From Yersinia kristensenii (lineage in GTDB: Bacteria; Pseudomonadota; Gammaproteobacteria; Enterobacterales; Enterobacteriaceae), in assembly GCF_900460525.1 (NCBI RefSeq), contig NZ_UHIY01000001.1, positions 2,480,001 to 2,544,000 of the forward strand: 64,000 nucleotides of DNA, given 5' to 3'. The position numbers and the translations under genes are program-made. Under the pieces are notes generated by a model. The model was not told the origin of the DNA and ran no database searches. It saw nothing but the letters and a program-made list of their open reading frames with translations. Below, piece by piece: positions 11,184 through 19,177 of this stretch. Each line of letters opens with the position of its first letter. Position 1 is the first letter of the stretch.

Positions 11184-11236
11184 GTCGAGGTAGGTATGAC
11201 TGATTCGATAGAAGAGTCAATCAGCGCTATCTCGAC
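11184..11236. terminator. stem-loop after the glucan synthase gene
   Basis: GTCGAGGTAG (11184-11193) pairs with CTATCTCGAC (11227-11236) with one G-T wobble, and an inner TGACT/AGTCA can pair in the loop. There is no clear T run, so termination is uncertain. Confidence 0.4.
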
Positions 11237-11320
11237 TTAACAAAATAAAAGCTAAAAAATATGTTGAATTATCATGCAACTGACCCAATATTATAAGAAG
11301 AATAATAAGGAGAATTAAGT

Positions 11321-11575
11321 ATGGGGATCAGCGAAGAAGAGAGTATCCGCCGTCTGACTGATGAGAAAAGCTCGATTGGTCATTCGGCTAAATGGGTAGC
11401 AATCATTTCTGCTGTCTATTTCGTTATTATGCTGTTTTACCAGCATGAATTGGGTGTATTAACCTTAGCGGGTGGGATTTTTTTGGTGTCATTCTCAATT
11501 TGGATGAAAAAACGCCAGAAAGTGAAATCTTATAAGAATCAGCTGCAACAGATGGGCGATGATAAAATGGTGTAA
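11321..11575 (+). CDS. small two-helix inner-membrane protein, unknown function
   Basis: 84 residues with two predicted membrane helices (about 26-43, AKWVAIISAVYFVIMLFY, and 48-64, VLTLAGGIFLVSFSIW) joined by a very short HELG turn. The N-terminus is acidic (EEESIRRLTDEK) and the C-terminus lysine-rich, so both ends are likely cytoplasmic. The ATG follows a good ribosome-binding site (AAGGAG, seven bases before). It resembles the many small DUF-type membrane proteins of enterobacteria, but I do not recognise the family. It stands alone downstream of the glucan synthase gene, separated by a stem-loop, so co-function with the glucan system is only a possibility. Confidence 0.7.
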   Translation: MGISEEESIRRLTDEKSSIGHSAKWVAIISAVYFVIMLFYQHELGVLTLAGGIFLVSFSIWMKKRQKVKSYKNQLQQMGDDKMV

Positions 11576-11714
11576 TCTCATACCCACACATCAATTAGAC
11601 TGATTGATCAGAAGCAGAGCAGGTGCAATACCTGATGAACTGTGATTCTCAGCCTTTTCCCCTATTTTCGTTTGCACTCTTGCAAGCGCATTCTGTTTAT
11701 TGCCTTTATCGTAC

Positions 11715-12209
11715 TTATGACTTGTCAGTCGATTTCAGCGATTTAGACATATTAAATCCCGTCACTACAAATGCCATTTGCTCATATAGTCTCTTCGCCT
11801 GCGGATTATCTGCCGCGACGCGCAGCTTTATTTCAAATATCCCTTGGGCAACCAGCAGTTTTTCTAATTCCTGTAAACAGGCTGAGCCATAACCTTGCCG
11901 CTGACATTGTGGCAGCACATAGAAATCTTTAATAAAGGCCGCATTATCATTTGGCCCCAAACCAAACCACAAGTAGCCCACCAGTTGTTCATTGAGCTCG
12001 GTGTTATCTTTATTCTCGAGACAAAACAGATGATCGCCAGAGCTATTAACGCCGTCTGGTAGGTAGCTATCAAAGAGATGTGTGGCGTGAGCAACGGCCT
12101 GTTCGGTGCTATAGCTGCTGTTGGATGATAAATCTTGTGCATATTCGGAAATAAATAAATTCCGATAGACGGTGAGTTCGTCAGTACGCATTGCTCTGAG
12201 TGTGACCAT
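11715..12209 (-). CDS. GNAT-family N-acetyltransferase
   Basis: 164 residues with a full GNAT fold: motif C/D region (EQLVGYLWFGLG), then motif A with the acetyl-CoA pyrophosphate loop QRQGYGSA (RxxGxG/A type) and motif B (NPQAKRLYEQMAFVVTGFNMSK). GNAT enzymes transfer acetyl from acetyl-CoA to an amine; the substrate cannot be told from sequence. It is convergent with the small membrane protein gene and divergent from yafE, with 142 bp between the divergent starts. The ATG at 12209 is preceded by a weak GGAAAAA site. Confidence 0.85.
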   Translation of the reverse strand: MVTLRAMRTDELTVYRNLFISEYAQDLSSNSSYSTEQAVAHATHLFDSYLPDGVNSSGDHLFCLENKDNTELNEQLVGYLWFGLGPNDNAAFIKDFYVLPQCQRQGYGSACLQELEKLLVAQGIFEIKLRVAADNPQAKRLYEQMAFVVTGFNMSKSLKSTDKS

Positions 12210-12351
12210 GATGTTTTTCCTAATAAAACGCGCTATTGTGATTATTCAGTCTTGAGTCGGGTAGATTTAACTGAGTAAATGTAGAGTAACGCTTTTTAGG
12301 TAAAAAAATATATAAAATAAATCAGATAGTTAAATCATTGATGGGAATGTT

Positions 12352-13122
12352 ATGACAACACAAAATAGCCATAAAAATGCAGTTGAAAGGCAGTTTGGTG
12401 ATCAGGCAAATGCCTATTTGACCAGTGCGGTGCATGCTCAGGGTAAAGATTTACAGCGCCTGGCGACTCTACTGCAACCCCATAGTGATGCCCGTCTGCT
12501 TGATCTCGGTTGTGGTGCCGGACATGCCAGCTTTGCCGCTGCGGCCGTGGTTAAATCTGTGGTTTCTTATGATCTCTCCGCACAAATGTTGACAGTCGTC
12601 AGTCAAGCGGCAGCGGATAAAAAACTGACGAATATTGAGGTAAAACAAGGGTTAGCAGAATCATTGCCTTTTGATGATCGGAGCTTTGATGTTGTCATCA
12701 GCCGCTATTCAGCCCATCACTGGCATGATGTCGGCCAGGCTTTGCGCGAAGTTAAGCGGGTATTACGGCCCGGTGGCAAAGTTATCTTTATGGACGTGGT
12801 TTCCCCCGGTCATCCAGTCTTAGATATTTATCTACAAACGGTGGAGGTGCTACGTGATACTTCGCATGTCCGTAATTACTCACCGGGTGAGTGGTTGGCG
12901 CTGTTTACCGAAGCAGGATTGGCTATTAATGAAGTGACTTCCGATCGGTTATATTTGGAGTTCAGTAGTTGGATTGCCAGAATGCGTACCCCAGCACATT
13001 TTTCTAACGCAATTAGAGAGTTACAGAAATTAGCCTCTGATGGCGTGATTAACCATTATGAGATTCAAGCTGATGGTTCTTTTACCAGCGATATTATGAT
13101 GATTGTTGCAAAACGTAGCTAA
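12352..13122 (+). CDS. yafE: SAM-dependent methyltransferase YafE
   Basis: 256 residues. Class I Rossmann methyltransferase of the UbiE/Methyltransf_11 type: SAM-binding LLDLGCGAGHASF at about 49-61, acidic SYDLSAQML, post-motif LPFDDRSFDVVISRYSAHHWHD, and VLRPGGKVIFMDV. It aligns closely with E. coli YafE as I remember it (HHWHDVGxALREV, SPGHPVxDI, VEVLRDTSHVRNY). The physiological substrate of YafE is not established to my knowledge. The ATG at 12352 follows GGGAATGTT. Single-gene unit, divergent from the GNAT gene. Confidence 0.9.
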   Translation: MTTQNSHKNAVERQFGDQANAYLTSAVHAQGKDLQRLATLLQPHSDARLLDLGCGAGHASFAAAAVVKSVVSYDLSAQMLTVVSQAAADKKLTNIEVKQGLAESLPFDDRSFDVVISRYSAHHWHDVGQALREVKRVLRPGGKVIFMDVVSPGHPVLDIYLQTVEVLRDTSHVRNYSPGEWLALFTEAGLAINEVTSDRLYLEFSSWIARMRTPAHFSNAIRELQKLASDGVINHYEIQADGSFTSDIMMIVAKRS

Positions 13123-13334
13123 ATATATCAAAAATTGGGTGGCGGTATATTATATCGACGCCCACACTTGGTTATTCCTCTTTATTTTTCCGTGCGACAT
13201 AGATTAATTTATTTCCTCCTTATTCTCCTCACAATGATTGATGTTCTTTACATAGCATTACGCCCCCTTGCATTGGTTCGCTCATAATTAACCTCACAAA
13301 GACATTATATATCACCCGTTAGTTGGAGCATATT

Positions 13335-13604
13335 ATGAAACTATTACCTATCATCGCCGCTGCACTTATTGCTACCGCCTCATTCGCCACTATGGCTGCA
13401 CAAGAAGTCAGCCCAGCACAAGCGACTAAATTGCAAAGCATGGGGGTTATCTCTCTTTCTAATATCAGTGGTTCACCGACAGATGTGGAGTCGGCCCTGA
13501 ATGCAAAAGCGGATGCTGATGGCGCGAGCCACTACCGTGTCATTGGTATTAGTAACCCTGGTGACTCGAGTAATTACAGTGCCAGTGCTGAGATTTACCG
13601 TTAA
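13335..13604 (+). CDS. YdgH/BhsA/McbA-like secreted small protein (DUF1471)
   Basis: 89 residues from the ATG at 13335, chosen because GGAG stands six bases upstream; a TTG at 13323 is in frame but lacks a site. A signal peptide (MKLLPIIAAALIATASFATMAA) precedes a mature domain of about 66 residues with the family traits: LQSMGVISLSNISGSPTDVESALNAKADADGASHYRVIGI and a terminal SASAEIYR. Members (BhsA, McbA, YhcN, YdgH) are periplasmic or outer-membrane stress proteins that affect biofilm and stress resistance. The exact paralogue cannot be assigned. A bidirectional terminator follows. Confidence 0.85.
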   Translation: MKLLPIIAAALIATASFATMAAQEVSPAQATKLQSMGVISLSNISGSPTDVESALNAKADADGASHYRVIGISNPGDSSNYSASAEIYR

Positions 13605-13662
13605 TCTTGCACCCTAAGTGAACGTTAATGAAATAGTTAGATACAGTATTGGTATTGATTAT

Positions 13663-13712
13663 AAGCCCGATATGACAATGGTAATTCATTGTTTTATCGG
13701 GCTTGATTGTTT
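13663..13712. terminator. rho-independent terminator after the BhsA-like gene
   Basis: Long stem: AAGCCCGATA (13663-13672) pairs with TATCGGGCTT (13695-13704), extended inward by ACAATG/CATTGT. It is followed by GATTGTTTC on the plus strand. Confidence 0.8.
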
Positions 13713-13848
13713 CAGCTCTGCTGGTATTCATAAAGACAAATTTCTTCTATTGATATGCAGAAAATAGTTAACTATTAGAGCAATCTTAATGAGAACTTAA
13801 GGAAAATAAGGTGTTATTGTAGTCCATCCGGGTTTCCGAGGAGTGGCC

Positions 13849-14406
13849 ATGCTAAACACTGTCCGGCGTAATTTTAAAAGTCAGTTTTCATACTTACAGC
13901 GTTTTATTGCCTCGCCACGCACCGTGGGTACATTGGCCCCATCTTCGCCTTGGTTATGTCAGGCGATGTTGAACCAGGTAAATTGGGAAAAAAGCCTTAA
14001 TATCGCTGAGCTAGGGGCGGCTGATGGGGTGCTCACCAAGCGTATTTTGTCGCACATGTCAGAAAGCTCGCGCTTGCAGGCTTACGAAATCCAGCCTCAT
14101 TTTGTGCATTCTCTGCATCAGATTAATGACTCTCGATTGCAGGTCGCTTTCCGATCTGCTGAACAATTGGATCAAGATTACGATGTGGTGTTTTGCTGTT
14201 TGCCACTATTATCAATCCCGACCAAGATAAGTATCAAGATATTACAGCAGGCCCAGCAGCGCTTGCGAGCCAATCAGGGCGTTTTGGTGTTATTCCAGTA
14301 CAGCCACCTTTCCGAGCCTCTATTATCCCGCTATTTCACCTGGAAAAAGATACGCGTTGTGCGTAATTTCCCGCCGGCTTTGGTCTATATTTGTCAGCCT
14401 CGTTAG
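13849..14406 (+). CDS. PmtA-like class I methyltransferase
   Basis: 185 residues from the ATG at 13849, six bases after AGGAG; an upstream in-frame GTG would overlap that site. The sequence PRTVGTLAPSSPWLCQAM followed by NIAELGAADGVLTKRIL resembles the N-terminus and SAM motif I of phospholipid N-methyltransferases (PmtA) and rRNA-dimethylase-like proteins, and FCCLPLLSIP sits where the post-motif loop is expected. Bacterial PmtA proteins methylate phosphatidylethanolamine at the membrane surface. Whether this short enzyme does so is unproven, and Yersinia is not known for phosphatidylcholine. The gene is monocistronic, with no lipid genes nearby. Confidence 0.7.
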   Translation: MLNTVRRNFKSQFSYLQRFIASPRTVGTLAPSSPWLCQAMLNQVNWEKSLNIAELGAADGVLTKRILSHMSESSRLQAYEIQPHFVHSLHQINDSRLQVAFRSAEQLDQDYDVVFCCLPLLSIPTKISIKILQQAQQRLRANQGVLVLFQYSHLSEPLLSRYFTWKKIRVVRNFPPALVYICQPR

Positions 14407-14568
14407 AGGCTCAGTTTGGTTATTACCCTCAGCTAAATTGCACTATTCTCTCTGGTTTGTCAGCGGATTATCAGGCGAAAAGCACAATTTTCTCTATTAA
14501 TTAGGGGGTGTGCTGAGGGGGACTTTCAGCTACTTTTTCCTCATATCCCAATGCAACAACCAATTTAA

Positions 14569-14597
14569 TTGAAAATATCAATGATAATGATTATCAT
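14569..14597 (+). promoter_or_regulatory. sigma-70 promoter with overlapping Fur box
   Basis: TTGAAA (14569-14574), 17-bp spacer, TATCAT (14592-14597). The spacer end and -10 are covered by a perfect 17-bp palindrome, ATGATAATGATTATCAT (14581-14597), which is the core of the Fur operator. Fe-Fur binding here would occlude RNA polymerase, giving iron-repressed expression of the two genes downstream. Confidence 0.92.
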
Positions 14598-14618
14598 GCG
14601 CATATTCTTTTTGATGAT

Positions 14619-15746
14619 GTGAAGAGCATGCGTTATTTTCAATTTATATCGGTTTTTTTCCTGTTAACTCTCTCTCTCAATAGCCAGGCAAAAAATGTCA
14701 CCGATATTCTCGGGCGTCAGGTGGCCGTGCCGGATAACCCACAGCGCATTATTCTGGGTGAAAGCCGGATGTTATATACGCTGGCGTTATTGGAACCCGA
14801 TAATCCCGCACAACGGATTATTGGTTGGCCTGCAGATCTTGAGCGGTTTGATGCGCAAAGTTGGCAGCTTTACACCCAAAAATTTCCTGAAATCGCCCAG
14901 ATCCCAATAATCGGCAGTGGAAACATTCGTCAGATAAATGTTGAGCGCCTCATTCAATTACAGCCTGACTTAATTATTTTTCCGCGATTTGCCCGTGCTG
15001 AGGGCGATGATGGGACGCTTGCTGCTCTAACGAAAGCCGGTATTCCGGTTATCTATGTGGATTTGCGGGTCGATTTATTAAAAAACACGATTCCCAGTAT
15101 TAAACTTTTGGGCGAGGTACTCAATCGCCAAGCCCGTGCTGAAAAATTTATCAATTTTTATCAACAGCATATGCAGCTTATCCAGCAGCGTTTGGCTCAT
15201 TATCAAGGGCGAAAACCGACGGTCATGTTGCACTTGCATCTCGGGCGACGGGAAAGCTGTTGTACCACCGCTTCTAAGGGCAATCTGGGTGATTTGATTG
15301 CTTTCGCTGGTGGCGACAATATCGCCATTTCTCGTATTAATACTGTTTATGGTGAGCTGAATCCGGAAAATGTGCTGCAAGCCAATCCCGATATTTATAT
15401 TGCAACTGGCATGGCAGGCCCGACTGGAAAACGCTTCTCCAGCTTACAATTAGGGCCGTTGGTTAATACCGAACAAGCGCAGCACAGCTTTCAACAGGTG
15501 CTATCAGGACAACCGATTCTTTCTCATCTTAATGCCGTAACACAGGGGCGGGCCTACAGTATCTGGCACAATTTCTACCTCAGCCCCTACCACGTTGTGG
15601 CGGTAGAAATGTTCGCAAAAGCTTTCTACCCTGATCTATTTGCCGATATCAATCCGCAACAAACTTTCCAACAATTATATCAACAATTTTTGCCGTTACC
15701 TTTCTCAGGGATTTATTGGAGTCAGTTAGAAAATGAAAATAATTAA
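14619..15746 (+). CDS. periplasmic siderophore-binding protein (Fe ABC transporter SBP)
   Basis: 375 residues from GTG 14619; ATG 14628 (MRYFQF...) is an equally good start and gives a cleaner signal peptide (cleavage near SQA-KN). The mature protein is a class III (helical backbone) binding protein: VTDILGRQVAVPDNPQRIILGESRM, VERLIQLQPDLIIFPRFA, VYGELNPENVLQANPDIYIATG. It lacks a lipobox. Such proteins bind ferric siderophore, cobalamin or haem complexes and pass them to a BtuCD-type permease. It lies just downstream of the Fur box and overlaps the receptor gene by 14 bp, so the two are translationally coupled. No permease or ATPase gene is adjacent; it must borrow one or act differently. 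Confidence 0.88.
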   Translation: MKSMRYFQFISVFFLLTLSLNSQAKNVTDILGRQVAVPDNPQRIILGESRMLYTLALLEPDNPAQRIIGWPADLERFDAQSWQLYTQKFPEIAQIPIIGSGNIRQINVERLIQLQPDLIIFPRFARAEGDDGTLAALTKAGIPVIYVDLRVDLLKNTIPSIKLLGEVLNRQARAEKFINFYQQHMQLIQQRLAHYQGRKPTVMLHLHLGRRESCCTTASKGNLGDLIAFAGGDNIAISRINTVYGELNPENVLQANPDIYIATGMAGPTGKRFSSLQLGPLVNTEQAQHSFQQVLSGQPILSHLNAVTQGRAYSIWHNFYLSPYHVVAVEMFAKAFYPDLFADINPQQTFQQLYQQFLPLPFSGIYWSQLENENN

Positions 15747-17874
15747 GCACCAGCATAGGTACTGGTGCAGCCTGCCGCTGCTTGTTATGGGGTCAGCCGC
15801 CCAAGCTGTTGATTCTCAAGCAGCAACTAAAAATAGCGAAGAAAAAAACAAAATAGTTGTTATTGGTCAGCAACGGGAAGCTGATTCGCAAAGCTACCAG
15901 CCAACGACCAGTATCACCGGGACACGCACTGAAACCAATCTGTTAAATGTGCCGCAGGCGGTTAACGTGGTCCCACGGCAAGTATTGCGCGATCAGGCGG
16001 TAAGAAACATTGATGAGGCGCTGTACAACGTCAGTGGCATCACTCAATCAAATACATTGGGTGGCACGCAAGATGCTGTGATGAAGCGCGGGTTTGGTGA
16101 TAACCGTGATGGTTCCATCCTGCGCGATGGCGTGCGCTCGGCGCAAGCACGCAATTTCACACCCACCACTGAGCGGGTCGAAGTCTTAAAAGGCCCTGCC
16201 TCCATGTTATATGGCATGGGTGAACCGGGTGGGGTGATCAATATGATTACCAAGAAACCACAGTTAGTGCAGCAAACACATATTGAAGGGTGGGGCAGCA
16301 GTTTTAAAGGCGGCGGTGGTCAGTTGGATGTCACCGGCCCCTTAGGGCAATCTGGTTTTGCTTACCGGATGATTGTTGATCACGATGAAACGGATTATTG
16401 GCGCAACTTTGGCCGGAATCGTCAAACTGTCGTCGCGCCATCGGTCATGTGGTTGGGTGAAACCACCACAGTGCGTGTTGCTTACGAACATATGGAGTAT
16501 CTCACGCCCTTTGATCGCGGCACCATTATTGATCGCCGGACGGGTAAACCGGTAGATACGCCGCGCGATCGCCGTTTTGACGAAGCTTATAATGCGACCC
16601 GTGGCGATCAAGATAATATCACCCTGCAAATTGATCAGGTGCTCAGTGATAATTGGAAAAGCTCACTGACATACGCTTATAACCGCAATCGTTATAGTGA
16701 TAATCAAGCTCGGGCATTATTACTCAATCCGATTACCGGGGTGTTGACCCGTCAAGCGGATGCAACGGCCAGTGCTGTTAGCCGAGCCCAGGCAGTACAA
16801 ATGACCCTTAATGGTGACTTGGACTTGGGGGGCATGGGCCATCAGATGCTTTTGGGTTTCGACTATGAAGATAACCGTACATATCGTGGCGATATGATTC
16901 GCGGTAAAAAGGACTCAGACTTTAATATTTACCACCCGGTATACGGTTTGATGCCACCTTCAACCGCTATCAGTGCTAAAGACAGTGACCAGCGCGAAAA
17001 TCTGAAAAGTTACGGTTGGTTTATGCAAGATTCCATTGAGCTGACGGATAAATGGATTGTACTGGCAGGTTTACGTTACGATCGTTTTGATGTGTTCGCG
17101 GGTAAAGGCCGGCCTTTTATCACCAACACTGATAGTTCTGACAGCAAATTAGTTCCCCGTACTGGCGTGGTTTATAAGCTGACCCCTGAAGTTTCTTTAT
17201 ATGGCAGTTACAGTGAGTCTTTCAAGCCTAATTCATCTATCGCTACCCAAATAGATTCTCTGCCGCCGGAGCAAGGCCAGTCCTGGGAAATCGGTAGCAA
17301 AGTGGAGTTAGTTAATGGGGTGACGGGGACTTTGGCATTGTTTGATATTGCAAAAAGAAATGTCATGGTCAATGAATTAGTGAATGGTGAAACCATAACA
17401 CGCACCGCGGGCCGAGTACGTTCGCAGGGAGTTGAATTCGATGTCGCAGGGCAGTTAACGGATAGCTTAAGTGCGATTGCTACTTATGCCTATATTGACG
17501 CCAGAGTTACGGAAGATCCTGATAATAAAGGTAATCAAATGGCTAATGTGGCGCGTAATAGTGCGTCTATATTCATGACCCAAGCATTGGGGTCTACAGG
17601 TTGGCAGGGCGGTGATGATTTGCGGATTGGCGCGGGAGCACGTTATGTCGGGCGGCGAGCCGGCGATGCAGCGAACAGTTTTACTTTGGATGATTACACA
17701 GTGGCCGATGCCTTTATTTCCTATTCATTACCGATTAATAATTATCGGGTAAAATGGCAACTCAATGTGAAGAACTTCTTTGATAAAACCTATTACCCAT
17801 CCAGTGGCGGTAATTTGCGAGTTGCTGTTGGTGAACCTCGGCAATTTGTTTTGCGTGCCAGTGTTGATTTCTAA
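15733..17874 (+). CDS. TonB-dependent siderophore receptor
   Basis: 713 residues. Signal peptide to about residue 25 (VMGSAAQAVDS), then a TonB-box-like KIVVIG near 36-41, a plug domain (about 60-170: TNLLNVPQAVNVVPRQVLRDQAVRNIDEALYNVSGI, VEVLKGPASMLYGMGEPGGVINMITKKP) and a 22-strand barrel ending in the aromatic residue of VLRASVDF. The layout and plug motifs fit the ferrichrome/ferrioxamine/ferric-chrysobactin receptor group (FhuA/FoxA/FcuA-like). The ligand cannot be assigned. The start ATG lies inside the end of the binding-protein gene, so both are one Fur-regulated operon. A strong terminator follows directly. Confidence 0.93.
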   Translation: MKIIKHQHRYWCSLPLLVMGSAAQAVDSQAATKNSEEKNKIVVIGQQREADSQSYQPTTSITGTRTETNLLNVPQAVNVVPRQVLRDQAVRNIDEALYNVSGITQSNTLGGTQDAVMKRGFGDNRDGSILRDGVRSAQARNFTPTTERVEVLKGPASMLYGMGEPGGVINMITKKPQLVQQTHIEGWGSSFKGGGGQLDVTGPLGQSGFAYRMIVDHDETDYWRNFGRNRQTVVAPSVMWLGETTTVRVAYEHMEYLTPFDRGTIIDRRTGKPVDTPRDRRFDEAYNATRGDQDNITLQIDQVLSDNWKSSLTYAYNRNRYSDNQARALLLNPITGVLTRQADATASAVSRAQAVQMTLNGDLDLGGMGHQMLLGFDYEDNRTYRGDMIRGKKDSDFNIYHPVYGLMPPSTAISAKDSDQRENLKSYGWFMQDSIELTDKWIVLAGLRYDRFDVFAGKGRPFITNTDSSDSKLVPRTGVVYKLTPEVSLYGSYSESFKPNSSIATQIDSLPPEQGQSWEIGSKVELVNGVTGTLALFDIAKRNVMVNELVNGETITRTAGRVRSQGVEFDVAGQLTDSLSAIATYAYIDARVTEDPDNKGNQMANVARNSASIFMTQALGSTGWQGGDDLRIGAGARYVGRRAGDAANSFTLDDYTVADAFISYSLPINNYRVKWQLNVKNFFDKTYYPSSGGNLRVAVGEPRQFVLRASVDF

Positions 17875-17880
17875 TTACAG

Positions 17881-17921
17881 TCACTACCCGATATAAATTG
17901 ATACTGCACATCGGGTAGTGA
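17881..17921. terminator. terminator after the siderophore receptor gene
   Basis: TCACTACCCGAT (17881-17892) pairs perfectly with ATCGGGTAGTGA (17910-17921), a 12-bp stem with a 17-nt loop. There is no T run, so it may also act as a 3'-end stabiliser. Confidence 0.7.
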
Positions 17922-17972
17922 CGCAATATACTATCCATGGTCTGTATCATTAATTTTACGATGTTGTAAAGT

Positions 17973-18000
17973 TTGCACTACCCTCAATTATCGGTATGAT
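17973..18000 (+). promoter_or_regulatory. aroL promoter
   Basis: TTGCAC (17973-17978), 16-bp spacer, TATGAT (17995-18000). A dyad TTTAC-N6-GTAAA (17955-17970) lies just upstream of the -35. E. coli aroL is repressed by TyrR and TrpR, but this dyad has its arms in the opposite order to a TyrR box (TGTAAA-N6-TTTACA), so TyrR control is not claimed. Confidence 0.6.
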
Positions 18001-18037
18001 TTGCACCTACAGCGTAGGGCTGAGTGTTATCCAGTTT

Positions 18038-18066
18038 AACCGGTCAATCAGAGTGACCAGTTTTTT
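18038..18066 (+). terminator. terminator-like hairpin in the aroL leader
   Basis: AACCGGTCA (18038-18046) and TGACCAGTT (18054-18062) pair at 8 of 9 positions around the loop ATCAGAG and run into TTTTTT (18061-18066). It lies between the promoter (-10 at 17995) and the aroL ATG (18116), where an attenuator would lie. No leader peptide with Trp or Tyr codons was found. Confidence 0.55.
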
Positions 18067-18115
18067 GATGTCGAGAATTTATCCTCAAAAGCGGATGCGA
18101 AAGGACTTTCAAGTA

Positions 18116-18640
18116 ATGACACAGACTATCTTTTTGGTCGGCGCGCGCGGTGCAGGTAAGACAACAATAGGGAAAGCGTTGTCACAGGCGTTGGGATATC
18201 GTTTTATCGATACAGATTTATTTATGCAGCAAACTTTGCAGTCGAGCGTGGCCGAAATTGTCGCCCGTGAAGGGTGGGACGGTTTCCGTCTGCGAGAAAG
18301 CATCGCCCTACAGACCGTAACCGCGCCTAAAACGGTGGTTGCTACTGGGGGAGGCGCGGTGTTATCTCTTGATAATCGTACATTTATGCGCCAACACGGG
18401 GTGGTTCTTTATCTTCGAGCATCAGCCAATGTATTGGCAGAACGTCTGGCGGAAGATCCGGAGGATGCTCAGCGACCAAGCTTGACGGGTAAACCAATTG
18501 TTGAAGAAATGCAGGATGTACTAGCCAGTCGGGAGCCACTATATCAGGAAGTTGCTCATCATATGCTGGATGCCACTCAATCCCCTGAAGAGGTTGTTGA
18601 ACATATTTTGCAGATTTTGGCCGATGAAAAGGTGAGGTAA
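18116..18640 (+). CDS. aroL: shikimate kinase II
   Basis: 174 residues from ATG 18116, exactly the E. coli AroL length, with AAGGA upstream; a longer frame back to 17996 runs through the promoter and is rejected. Walker [10 protein letters not shown] at 9-17, shikimate-binding D34-type DTDLFMQ, R-rich [11 protein letters not shown], the GGGAV loop, and the lid [10 protein letters not shown]. It phosphorylates shikimate to shikimate-3-phosphate with ATP in the chorismate pathway. In E. coli the locus aroL-yaiA-aroM-ppnP-rdgC-mak is conserved; here yaiA and aroM are absent and a 38-codon ORF stands between aroL and ppnP. Confidence 0.95.
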   Translation: MTQTIFLVGARGAGKTTIGKALSQALGYRFIDTDLFMQQTLQSSVAEIVAREGWDGFRLRESIALQTVTAPKTVVATGGGAVLSLDNRTFMRQHGVVLYLRASANVLAERLAEDPEDAQRPSLTGKPIVEEMQDVLASREPLYQEVAHHMLDATQSPEEVVEHILQILADEKVR

Positions 18641-18714
18641 TCGGGCGGCCCAATCGGCCTTTAATTGAAATTGTAAAATTTGCTATTTATACCAGTAATT
18701 GCTCGCCTATCTGA

Positions 18715-18747
18715 TTGCCTGATAATTATACGAAGCGTACAATTATC
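18715..18747 (+). promoter_or_regulatory. promoter with overlapping 27-bp operator-like dyad
   Basis: TTGCCT (18715-18720), a 17-bp spacer, and TACAAT (18738-18743) form a sigma-70 promoter. GATAATTATACG (18721-18732) and CGTACAATTATC (18736-18747) are inverted repeats matching at 11 of 12 positions around AAG, covering spacer and -10. A different imperfect 19-bp dyad starting with GACG lies downstream at 18765-18783. The arrangement is typical of a repressor site; the repressor is unknown. It would drive the 38-codon ORF. Confidence 0.55.
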
Positions 18748-18821
18748 ACCTATGTAATCATTTCGACGTAAATTATTTGCGTCAATTAATGCCACTTAAG
18801 GCAGGCCACCAAGGCGGGCCG

Positions 18822-18938
18822 ATGAAAACCTTCAAATCGTTTATCCAGCAACATACCAATTTTATGCCAGCATTCTGGTCAATATTGATTGTTGTTTTTG
18901 AAACTTCGCTGGCGCTGTACATACTTCGCAATCTCTAA
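18822..18938 (+). CDS. 38-residue single-pass membrane small protein, unknown
   Basis: ATG 18822 to TAA 18936-18938. The protein starts MKTFKSFIQQHTNFMPAF: a basic, amphipathic N-terminus, followed by one hydrophobic helix (about 19-35, WSILIVVFETSLALYIL) with a glutamate in the middle, ending RNL. AAGGCGG lies five bases upstream as ribosome-binding site. It has its own promoter with a dyad about 80 bp upstream and hairpins just downstream (18964-18985; 18994-19014), so it looks like a complete monocistronic unit in the 537-bp gap between aroL and ppnP. I do not recognise it. It could be a regulator of a membrane complex, a toxin-like peptide, or noise. Confidence 0.55.
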   Translation: MKTFKSFIQQHTNFMPAFWSILIVVFETSLALYILRNL

Positions 18939-18963
18939 TATCTCCTCATTTTCGACTTATCAA

Positions 18964-19014
18964 CCTTCACCCTTTGCTGTGAAGGGATTTGTCGTAGCCT
19001 GGTAGCTACTTTTT
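18964..19014 (+). terminator. two hairpins downstream of the small membrane ORF
   Basis: CCTTCAC/GTGAAGG (18964-18985) is a 7-bp perfect stem. GTAGC-CTGGTA-GCTAC (18994-19009) follows and runs into TTTTT (19010-19014), a short terminator-like structure. Confidence 0.5.
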
Positions 19015-19177
19015 ACCGCTGGGTAAAGGCCCGATAGAGGCAAAATTGTATGCTTTATCCGCAACCGTCGCAGTGAATTCGGTTATGATCGCATTTCGCT
19101 ATAATAATCAGTGACAGAACATTTATAGTGACCCTAATATGAAAGCTCAATCTTGATTAAGACGCGGGTGCAAAACT

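Noticed and set aside
17955..17970. TTTAC-N6-GTAAA dyad as a TyrR box for aroL
   Set aside because: The arms are in reversed order relative to TGTAAA-N6-TTTACA, so it does not match the TyrR operator.
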